DNA of 64,000 nucleotides. It comes from Streptomyces sp. NA04227 (GTDB lineage: Bacteria > Actinomycetota > Actinomycetes > Streptomycetales > Streptomycetaceae). Positions 57,290 through 64,000 of this stretch are shown here, piece by piece. Position numbers and translations under genes: made by a program. The notes under the pieces were generated by a model, which saw only the letters and a program-made list of their open reading frames with translations, searched no databases and was not told the DNA's origin. The DNA lies in the NCBI RefSeq assembly GCF_013364195.1, contig NZ_CP054918.1, positions 3,709,001 through 3,773,000 of the forward strand, read 5' to 3'. Each line of letters starts with the position of its first letter. Position 1 is the first letter of the stretch.

Positions 57290-58027
57290 ATGCCGGGAGG
57301 CAGACTCACCCAGCAGGAACGCCAGCAGATCGCGCTGGGACTGGCGGACGGCCTCGCCTACGCGGAGATCGCCAGACGTCTCGACCGCCCGACCTCGACG
57401 GTCACGCGTGAGGTGATGCGCAACGGCGGCCCCACCGCCTACCGCGCCGACCTCGCCCACCGCGCCACCGAACACCGCGCCCACCGCCGCAGAAAGGCCG
57501 TGCCCCCGGATCCCCACACGCCCCCGCAGGCCCACGGGCGCGATGCCGACGCCGTACGCGAGTACGAGGAGACGTTCACCACCGTCTTCATGCAATCGGG
57601 CCTGCCCAAGATGACGGCCCGGGTGCTGGTCGGCCTGTACACCACCGACGCCGGCAGCCTCACCGCCTCCGAACTCGCCGGGCGACTTCAGATCAGCCCG
57701 GCTTCCGTCTCCAAAGCGGTCACGTTCCTCGAAAGCCAGGGCCTCATCCGCCGGGAGCGCGACGACCGCCGCCGCGAGCGCTACGTCGTCGACGACGACG
57801 TCATGTACCAATCCACGATGGCCAGCGCCCGCGCCACCGCCCACCTCGGCGAGGTCGCCCGGCAGGGCGTCGGCATCCTCGGCACGGGCACCCCGGCCGC
57901 CGCCCGCCTGGAGAACATCGCGCGCTTCGTCGACTTCGTCTCCGAGAGCATCGCCCGCGCCGCGGACCAGGCCCGCGAGATCCTCCACACGAAACCCGAG
58001 AAAACGGCCTCGGACGGCCCTGACTGA
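57290..58027 (+). CDS. MarR-family regulator with N-terminal helix-turn-helix of IS30-like type
   Basis: A 245-residue protein with two DNA-binding parts. Residues 1-55 (GGRLTQQERQQIALGLADGLAYAEIARRLDRPTSTVTREV) form a helix-turn-helix of the HTH_38/IS30 type. Residues about 100-210 are a MarR winged helix (SGLPKMTARVLVGLYTTDAGSLTASELAGRLQISPASVSKAV). ATG at 57290 has AAGGAG 6 bases upstream and lies downstream of the mapped promoter. It probably binds the GTTGC/GCAAC repeats and represses both itself and DUF4097. Confidence 0.88.
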   Translation: MPGGRLTQQERQQIALGLADGLAYAEIARRLDRPTSTVTREVMRNGGPTAYRADLAHRATEHRAHRRRKAVPPDPHTPPQAHGRDADAVREYEETFTTVFMQSGLPKMTARVLVGLYTTDAGSLTASELAGRLQISPASVSKAVTFLESQGLIRRERDDRRRERYVVDDDVMYQSTMASARATAHLGEVARQGVGILGTGTPAAARLENIARFVDFVSESIARAADQAREILHTKPEKTASDGPD

Positions 58028-58133
58028 GCCGCCTTCGGATCGCGGTCAGGCAGCGGGTCCGACCACGCCGGTACTCACGAACGAGAGCCCCGCGCAAGCC
58101 AGTTCGTACGGCTACGCCCCGCTCCCGCCCCCG

Positions 58134-61100
58134 TCACCGCGCCCGGTAAACATTGAGCGGGGACAGGCCGTTCGGGCCCGCCTGGACTCCGCCCACGGTC
58201 GGGCTGACCGGGTAGACCGGGCGCGGCACGTACATCGGGACCGCCGCCGAGGCGGCGAGGACCCGGTCGTTCACCTCGGCCCACCGGTCCCCGGCCTCGG
58301 CGAGGTCTTCCGTGGCGTAGGCCTCGTCGATGCTCCGGTCCACGGCGGGGTCCTTCAGCCGCGCGTAGTTGGCGGTGTTCGGGGCGGTGAGGCGGCCGTC
58401 GAAGAGGACGGGGAGCAGGGCGGAGGCGACGGGGGCGTCCGGGAGGTAGCCGACCTGGAAGAAGTGGAAGTCGCCCGCGGCTGCCCTGCGGTAGTACTCG
58501 CCCGCCTCGACGTCCTCGACGGTGACCTCGAAGCCCGCCTTGCGCAGCGCGGCGGAGACCACCTCGGTGGTGGCGGTCGAGTCGGGCGTACGCATGCGGG
58601 GCAGGGTGATGCGGTAGCCGTCCTCGCCCGCCGATTCGAGCAGCTGCCGGGCGGCCTCCGTGTCCCCGCTGCCGGGGCCGTCCGGGTCCGCCTGGTCGGA
58701 CGGCTGCCCGCCGCGCAGGCCCGGCGGGATCAGGCTGTGGTGGCGCTTGCCCGTGTCGCCGGTCGCGCGCATGACGTCGTCGGCGGGGAGCGCGGTGAGC
58801 AGGGCCTGCCGTACCCGCTCGTCCTTCACCTTCTGCGTGTTGACCATGTAGTACTTCACGTACGACGCCTCGGCGGCGAGGCGGCCGTTCTTGTCGGCGC
58901 CGGTGTTCGAGGCCGAGCTCTTGGAGAGCATCCCGGTGAAGGTCATCAGGGGGTCGGTGCCGGTGCCGGTGGCGGCACGGATCCGGTACTCGATCTGCGG
59001 GGCGGGCTGCATCAGGCTGATCTCGTAACGGTCCGGGTAGGCCGTGCGCAGGGGATCGGTCTTCGCGTCCCACCGGGAGTTGCGTACGAGGACGGCCTTC
59101 TGCCCGGGAGTGATGCTCTCGGTCCGGTAAGGCCCGCTGCTGGGCGGGTTCTTGGCGCCGCCCGGCTTCTGGGTGAAGGAGACCGGTACCGGGGCCGTCG
59201 AGAAGTCGGTCAGCACGGCGTTGAAGTCGTGGTGCGGCTGGGCGAGGCGGAAGACGATCGTACGGTCGTCCGGGGTACGCATCACGGTCTCGGCGCTGAC
59301 CTCGGTGGAGCCGAAGCCACCCGTGTTGGAGGCGCCGAGCAGGAACAGCCGCAGGGTGCTGCTGCCGGTGCCGTCCGGGCCGAGGGTGCGCTCGATCCCG
59401 TGCCGGATGTCCGCCGACCGGATCGGCGTACCGTCCGCGTACTTCAGCCCCGGCTTCAGCCGGAAGGTCCACGTCCGGCCGCCGTCGGAGGACTTGCCCG
59501 CGTCCTCGGCGAGGTCGCCGACCACCTTGACCGTGCCGTCCGGCGCCGTCTTCAGGCCCGTCAGGGAGCGGTGGGTGAGGCCCATGACGGCCCGCTCGGT
59601 GTTGTCGATGACCGCGGCGGGGTCCAGCGTGGCGAGGTCACCGGGTTCCAGGACGCCGATCGTGCCGCCGGGCTCGGCCGCGCGTACGGCGGGCGCGGGG
59701 CCCCGGGAGTCCTCGGCGGTGCCGACGCTCAGGGTCTCGGTCCTGGCCGCCTTCGCCACCTCTCCCGGGGTGCCCTTCCCGTCGTCATCGGGATTGGCGC
59801 CCTTGTCACCCTTGTCACCCTTGTCGCCCTGGGAGTTGTCGTCCGAGCCGCCGTCGCCGGAGAAGAGGGAAAGTCCGTCGAAGGGCTGCACGACGGCGAC
59901 GGTTCCGACTCCCGCCACCAGGGCGGCGGTTACTCCGAGGGCGGCCCAGCGTCGCCGGTTGCGCGCGGCGCCTCGGGGTCGGGTGCCGGGGCCCGGGGGG
60001 AGGGTGGGGCCGCCCAGGGTGGCTGGGCCCGGGGTGGCCGTAACCGGGGTGTGCGTAACCGGGGTGGATGCGCTCAGGGCGGCCGCGCCGGGAGTGGAGG
60101 GCGGGGCAGGTGGGAGCGGGGGCGGTGCCGTTCCTGCGGAGGGGGCTGTGGGAACGGCGGCGTTCGCGGGCTGGGGTGGGGGCGGGCCGTACCCGGCCGG
60201 AGTCGGAGTCGGGGCCGGGGCCGCGGTGGGGGCTGGGGTCGGGGCCGGTCCGTTGCCGGGCAGGGGTGGAGCGAGCAGGAAGGCGCCGGTATCGGTGTTG
60301 CTGTTGGTGGTGTTGGTGTCGCTGTGGTTGTCCGCGGCCTTGGGAGTCGGGGACTTGGGAGTCGGGGGTGCGTGCGCGGGCGCGGGTGGGGCCGGGGGCT
60401 TGTCCGTGACGCCGGGGGTGGCGGGGGCCGCCGGGCCCGGTTCCCGCTGGGCGTCGGTGGCCAGGGCCTCGAGGGCGGCCTGTGCGTGGCGGGCGTCGGG
60501 GCGCTGGTCGATGTCCTTGGCGAGCATCCCGCGTACGAGGTTGTCCCAGGCGGGCGCGAGGCCGGGGCGCCGCGCGGAGGGCGGGCCCGGGGTCTCGTAG
60601 ACGTGGGCGTGCATCAGGGCCACCGCCGAGCCGCTGTCGAAGGGCGGGGCGCCGGTGAGCATTTGGTGGACCATGCAGCCGAGGGCGTAGACGTCGGTAC
60701 CGCCGTCGTCGCCCTGGCCGGTGAACCGCTCCGGGGCCATGTAGTGCAGGGTGCCGACGGGCGCGTCCCCGGAGGAGGTCAGATAGCCGGGGGCGGTCGT
60801 CGCGTCCACGAACTTCGCCACTCCGAAGTCGAGGATCTTGACCGTGTCCTCCCCGGTCACCATCACGTTCGCCGGCTTGATGTCCCGGTGCACGATCCCG
60901 GCCGCGTGCGCCGTCGCGAGCGCACGGCAGACCTGGGCACCGATGGTCGCCACCTGCCGCAGCGGCAACGGCCCCGAGGCGGCCAGCAGATCCCCCACCG
61001 TGCTGCCCGCGATCAGCGGCATCACCAGATAGGGCACGTCCTCGTGCATACCGTGGTCAAAGACCGGCACGATGTACGAGCTGTCCAGCGCCGCCGCGGC

Positions 61101-61292
61101 CCGCGCCTCGCGGACGAACATGGCGAGCAGCCGTTCCCGCGTCTCACCCCCGGTGCCCTGCGGCACGCTGAGCAGTTTGACGGCGACCCGCCGCCCGAGC
61201 CGGGTGTCCTCGGCCCGCCACACCTGCCCCATGCCGCCCGCACCGATCCGGTCCAGGAGCTCATAGCGCCCGTCCAGCACCGCGCCCTGCAT
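58134..61292 (-). CDS. Transmembrane Ser/Thr protein kinase fused to a family 5 solute-binding domain
   Basis: A 1052-residue protein with four parts. Residues 10-275 are a complete Hanks-type kinase: G-loop GAGGMG (17-22), Lys39 (AVK), HRDIKPAN (135-142), DFG (155-157) and APE (186-188). Residues 280-440 are a Pro/Ala/Thr-rich linker. A single helix spans about 449-469, then a collagen-like run GDKGDKGDKG (489-498) and, from about 540 to the end, a complete OppA/DppA-like solute-binding domain (VIDNTERAVMGLTHRSL, LKPGLKYADGTPI, GYLPDAPVAS). With the kinase in the cytoplasm this makes a receptor kinase whose external domain could bind peptides. GGAGG lies 5 bases before the ATG. Confidence 0.92.
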   Translation of the reverse strand: MQGAVLDGRYELLDRIGAGGMGQVWRAEDTRLGRRVAVKLLSVPQGTGGETRERLLAMFVREARAAAALDSSYIVPVFDHGMHEDVPYLVMPLIAGSTVGDLLAASGPLPLRQVATIGAQVCRALATAHAAGIVHRDIKPANVMVTGEDTVKILDFGVAKFVDATTAPGYLTSSGDAPVGTLHYMAPERFTGQGDDGGTDVYALGCMVHQMLTGAPPFDSGSAVALMHAHVYETPGPPSARRPGLAPAWDNLVRGMLAKDIDQRPDARHAQAALEALATDAQREPGPAAPATPGVTDKPPAPPAPAHAPPTPKSPTPKAADNHSDTNTTNSNTDTGAFLLAPPLPGNGPAPTPAPTAAPAPTPTPAGYGPPPPQPANAAVPTAPSAGTAPPPLPPAPPSTPGAAALSASTPVTHTPVTATPGPATLGGPTLPPGPGTRPRGAARNRRRWAALGVTAALVAGVGTVAVVQPFDGLSLFSGDGGSDDNSQGDKGDKGDKGANPDDDGKGTPGEVAKAARTETLSVGTAEDSRGPAPAVRAAEPGGTIGVLEPGDLATLDPAAVIDNTERAVMGLTHRSLTGLKTAPDGTVKVVGDLAEDAGKSSDGGRTWTFRLKPGLKYADGTPIRSADIRHGIERTLGPDGTGSSTLRLFLLGASNTGGFGSTEVSAETVMRTPDDRTIVFRLAQPHHDFNAVLTDFSTAPVPVSFTQKPGGAKNPPSSGPYRTESITPGQKAVLVRNSRWDAKTDPLRTAYPDRYEISLMQPAPQIEYRIRAATGTGTDPLMTFTGMLSKSSASNTGADKNGRLAAEASYVKYYMVNTQKVKDERVRQALLTALPADDVMRATGDTGKRHHSLIPPGLRGGQPSDQADPDGPGSGDTEAARQLLESAGEDGYRITLPRMRTPDSTATTEVVSAALRKAGFEVTVEDVEAGEYYRRAAAGDFHFFQVGYLPDAPVASALLPVLFDGRLTAPNTANYARLKDPAVDRSIDEAYATEDLAEAGDRWAEVNDRVLAASAAVPMYVPRPVYPVSPTVGGVQAGPNGLSPLNVYRAR

Positions 61293-61569
61293 CTGTTCCT
61301 CCCCCGAGCGAGCGGCGATTCGCCGCTCCCGCGGACAACCTACCCAGTACGGGGCGGCCACGGACGGCCGACGCCCGCCGCACGCACGGCAGTTGACGCC
61401 CGGCAGCCGTATCCGGGAATGATCTTCGCGGCCTTCCTTCAAGCCACGAGGGTCACCAGGCCCAGGCCGGTACTGGAGGATCACCAGGCCGGTTCCAGGA
61501 ACCACGTCCGCTCGGAAACCGATCCCCCTCCGGGCCTCATCCCCTTCCGGGCCTCATCCCCTCGGAGCC

Positions 61570-63855
61570 TCAGTCCCTCGGAACCCCCGGGATCTCCCGC
61601 GCCAGCTCGTCCCGTACCTGCCTCGCCACCTTGTACGTGTCCCCCTCGGCACGCTCGGCCAGTCGGCCCGGGTTGTCGAGCCAGCCCCGTTCGACGGTGT
61701 ACCAGTCGACAGGCGTGGGCTCGGTGCCGTCCTCAAGGGACTGGGCGAGGGTGTCGAAGTAGGTCTTCCAGCGCAGGCGGTACAGGCCGCGAGTGAGGCC
61801 CGCCCACTCGCGGTTGGCGTAGTCGTGGAGCTTGCCGGTGCCGGAGTGGGCACGGGCTCCCCAGGTGGTGAGCAGGGTGAGGGCGTCCTCCTGGAGGCGG
61901 TCGCGTTCGGCGTCGTCGGCGCCCCAGGCGCGGGCCTCGGCGACCCAGCGGCCGAGGAGGTGGTCCCGGTCAGTGGCCGCGAGCAGGTCGAGCAGGTCGA
62001 TACGGTCCAGCCAGATGCCGGTGAGCCGGTCGAAGGCGGCGCGGTCGGCGTCGTCGTAGGCCTTCTTGATCCAGGGGAGCAGGAGGCGGCTGTCGTTGGC
62101 GAGGCACTGGCGGGCGACGTCGAACAGGTCGCGGCGGTAGGCGGTGGAGCCGCGCAGTGCGAGTGCCACGTCGAGCAGGGCGTCCAAGGCCCGGGCCAAC
62201 TCCACGCCGTCGTACCGCAGTTGCTTCGGTGACCAGCTCGCCGCGCGGGTGACCGTCAGGCTCGGGCGGGCGGCGAAGAGGGAGTCGGCGGGCTCGCTCC
62301 AGCGGTCGGCGCGGGTGGTGCCGTAGGCCGAGCGGCGCAGCAGGTCCCAGGCTTCGGCGGCCTTGCGGTCGGCGGCACCGTAGCGGGAGAGCGCGTACTG
62401 CGAGAACCAGTCGGTGAGGTCGGGGCTCTGCTCGGTCCACGGCAGCTCGGAGAAGAGCTGGAGGGCGACCGGGTTGTTGTCGGCGGCCTCCGGCATCAGC
62501 GCGATGCCGGACATCGTGCTGCCCTCGCGGCCGAGCCAGGAGTGGTAAAGGGCCGCCCAGTCGGGGGTGTTGGCGCCGAGCGCGGTGTGGCCGCCGAAGT
62601 TGAAGATCGAGCCGAAGGCGTACGGCGTGCCCAGCCAGTCCCCCTCCCGGTCCGTCACCTCGGGGAAACGGTCCGAAAGGCCGTCCAGGACAAGGACCTT
62701 GGCCCGGTCGGCCGCACCGAGGAGCTCCTTCGTCGGGTTCTTCTGCCAGCCGAGAATCGCCCAAAGGGCTTCCGGGTGCGCGGAGTTGAGCGCACCCTGC
62801 ACCCCGTGTACCGCGTCCGCCACCGGTACGTCACCCGGGTCGCCGCCCTCGTGCAGCAGGTCCATCTTGTACAGCGTGGAGGCGCCGAAGAGTTCCGCGT
62901 GAATGCGGTAGTAGGCGGCGGCGACGCGGCGGAAGTGGTCGCCCCGCGGGTCGAGCCAGTCCGGGCGCGGGAATTCGGCCCAGGTGCCCTGCGGGACGAG
63001 ATGGGCGCCCGGATTGCGGTCGGCGAAGCCGGGCGGGACGGTGCCGAAGTAGCCCGGGAAGACCGGGGTCATACCGAGCTCGCGCAGCCGGTCGCAGATA
63101 CGGCGGCCGAGCGCGGCCCGCCGGTCGAGAAGCTGCCGCGAGACCGGACCCCCGAACGCCGACATGTTCTGCAGCAGCCACCACGGCTGGTGGGCCGGGC
63201 CCGGGATCCAGGCGAGGAGTTCGCCGTCGCTGTAGCCGAACTCCTGGAAGAGGCGGTGGTAGACGGCGTCGGCACCGGCGTAGACGAGCACCTCGTTGTA
63301 GCCGTGCAGCGCGAGGGTGTCGATCTCGCGCTCCCAGTAGTCCCAGTCACGGTACGGGCCGGTGTAGCCGTCGTTGGTGTCGTTCAGGACGAACCGGTGC
63401 GGGACGTTCGCGGAGCGCGCGAGCGGGGTGGGCACGGCGGGCAACCGGTCCGGCAGGGCGTCCAGCTGGTCACCGGCCCAGGTCAGGCTCGCGCGTGCGG
63501 TGTGCGCGAGGTACCAGTACATCCCGCGCAGCCGCACCGCCGCCGTCGTCCCCTCCACCAGAATCGCGCCCTCGCCCCCCGACACCCGGAACGCGTCCCG
63601 TCCGGTACGGGCGGACGGCAGCGCACGGAAGGTGAACTGGTCCCAGTGCCGGGGCAGCAGACGGCGGGCGGCACGTACGTCGGCGTCCGTCGCCGACGAC
63701 GGCAGCGGGCGCGGCTTGGCGTCACCTGCCGCCGGGTCCGGTCCGCCGCCGCTCCCGTCCTCCCTGGCGAGAGTGAAGGCGCCGAGCGCCGCGGCGGAGG
63801 CAGCCGTCGCGACGGTGGCGGCGGCGCAGACGAAGGCGCGGCGCTTCATGGGCAT
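61570..63855 (-). CDS. Tat-exported GH89 alpha-N-acetylglucosaminidase
   Basis: A 761-residue protein with a twin-arginine signal (MPMKRRAFV, followed by an Ala-rich helix). The GH89 catalytic region includes RFVLNDTNDGYTGPYRDWDYWEREIDTLALHGYNEVLVYAG, GMTPVFPGYFGTVPP, YKMDLLHEGG with a catalytic Glu candidate, and LMPEAADNNPVALQLFSELPW with the second. Enzymes of this family release terminal alpha-linked GlcNAc; human NAGLU and bacterial CpGH89 are relatives. Length is normal. ATG at 63855 has AGGAGG 5 bases upstream. About 280 bases of intergenic DNA separate it from the kinase gene. Confidence 0.9.
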   Translation of the reverse strand: MPMKRRAFVCAAATVATAASAAALGAFTLAREDGSGGGPDPAAGDAKPRPLPSSATDADVRAARRLLPRHWDQFTFRALPSARTGRDAFRVSGGEGAILVEGTTAAVRLRGMYWYLAHTARASLTWAGDQLDALPDRLPAVPTPLARSANVPHRFVLNDTNDGYTGPYRDWDYWEREIDTLALHGYNEVLVYAGADAVYHRLFQEFGYSDGELLAWIPGPAHQPWWLLQNMSAFGGPVSRQLLDRRAALGRRICDRLRELGMTPVFPGYFGTVPPGFADRNPGAHLVPQGTWAEFPRPDWLDPRGDHFRRVAAAYYRIHAELFGASTLYKMDLLHEGGDPGDVPVADAVHGVQGALNSAHPEALWAILGWQKNPTKELLGAADRAKVLVLDGLSDRFPEVTDREGDWLGTPYAFGSIFNFGGHTALGANTPDWAALYHSWLGREGSTMSGIALMPEAADNNPVALQLFSELPWTEQSPDLTDWFSQYALSRYGAADRKAAEAWDLLRRSAYGTTRADRWSEPADSLFAARPSLTVTRAASWSPKQLRYDGVELARALDALLDVALALRGSTAYRRDLFDVARQCLANDSRLLLPWIKKAYDDADRAAFDRLTGIWLDRIDLLDLLAATDRDHLLGRWVAEARAWGADDAERDRLQEDALTLLTTWGARAHSGTGKLHDYANREWAGLTRGLYRLRWKTYFDTLAQSLEDGTEPTPVDWYTVERGWLDNPGRLAERAEGDTYKVARQVRDELAREIPGVPRD

Positions 63856-64000
63856 GGGGGCCTCCTGACGTGTATTGGCGGGTGGGGATGGATGCTGCTC
63901 TGTACTGACTTGACGTTGGGTGCATATGTTGACGCGGATATGTACTGCTTGATGCAGGTAGTCAATGATGGACAGCAATGATCGTTAGTTGACTGATTAA

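Noticed and set aside
63856..64000. Possible regulator sites upstream of the GH89 gene (AGTCAA-N-TTGACT and TGTACTG repeats)
   Set aside because: The arms are far apart and the region is cut by the window end; too weak to list as an operator.

Overview
This window reads as chromosomal DNA of a Streptomyces-type actinomycete. It is strongly GC-rich, gene starts are a mix of ATG and GTG behind AGGAGG-like Shine-Dalgarno sites, and many families typical of the genus are present: DUF5753 regulators with DUF397 or DUF6879 partners, SpoIIE-type HATPases, Lrp proteins, ECF sigma factors and secreted proteases. No rRNA, tRNA, insertion sequence, prophage, cas gene or complete antibiotic cluster was seen. 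About 60 protein genes are supported; many transcription units are short and divergent.

Layout. 1-3.6 kb: the 3' end of a secreted GH101-like glycosidase, then a convergent DUF2264 gene with a DeoR-like direct-repeat operator. 3.6-6.3 kb: three small leftward genes back-to-back with a DUF6879/XRE pair. 6.45-6.66 kb: a four-repeat type I-E-like CRISPR relic. 6.8-12.2 kb: MMPL exporter/TetR pair, dienelactone hydrolase, Lrp regulator. 12.6-17.9 kb: trypsin-like protease, an ECF sigma operon with a micro-membrane protein, DHA2 exporter with TetR. 18-20 kb: secreted protein and an XRE/triplicated-DUF397 pair. 20-28.7 kb: BtrH-like acyltransferase back-to-back with arylamine N-acetyltransferase, AraC back-to-back with a Baeyer-Villiger monooxygenase, orphan solute-binding lipoprotein, MOSC protein, acid phosphatase. 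29-36.3 kb: SGNH esterase, alpha/beta hydrolase, acyl-CoA ligase, SDR, TetR and aldo/keto reductase. 36.4-45 kb: ECF42 sigma factor with its DGPF partner, O-antigen ligase-like protein, second secreted protease, and a crcB-DUF190-crcB-MFS operon for fluoride export. 45-54 kb: SMI1-like duplicated protein, RidA, atypical DUF6518 protein with a TTA codon, secreted pyroglutamyl-peptidase-like protein lacking its catalytic Cys, S1 protein, a third HATPase/XRE/DUF397 set, baeRF protein. 54.6-64 kb: beta-lactamase-fold hydrolase, DUF4097 gene back-to-back with a MarR regulator, a Ser/Thr kinase fused to an OppA-like extracellular domain, and a Tat-exported GH89 alpha-N-acetylglucosaminidase.

How the genes work together. 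Several regulator/target pairs can be read with their operators: TetR/MMPL (two near-palindromes), TetR/DHA2, TetR/aldo-keto reductase, MarR/DUF4097 (six GTTGC/GCAAC half-sites and two readable promoters) and AraC/monooxygenase. Translational coupling through GTGA overlaps is seen in the sigma operon, the DGPF/ECF42 pair and the fluoride operon. The two glycosidase loci at the edges (GH101, GH89) both suggest use of N-acetylhexosamine-containing glycans.

The most distinctive observations are the kinase/solute-binding-protein fusion, the triplicated DUF397 protein, the Cys-to-Ser pyroglutamyl-peptidase homologue, the relic CRISPR array without cas genes, an unexplained bidirectional terminator at 13849-13887, and an unusually high number of short tandem repeats, many of them in frame inside genes.
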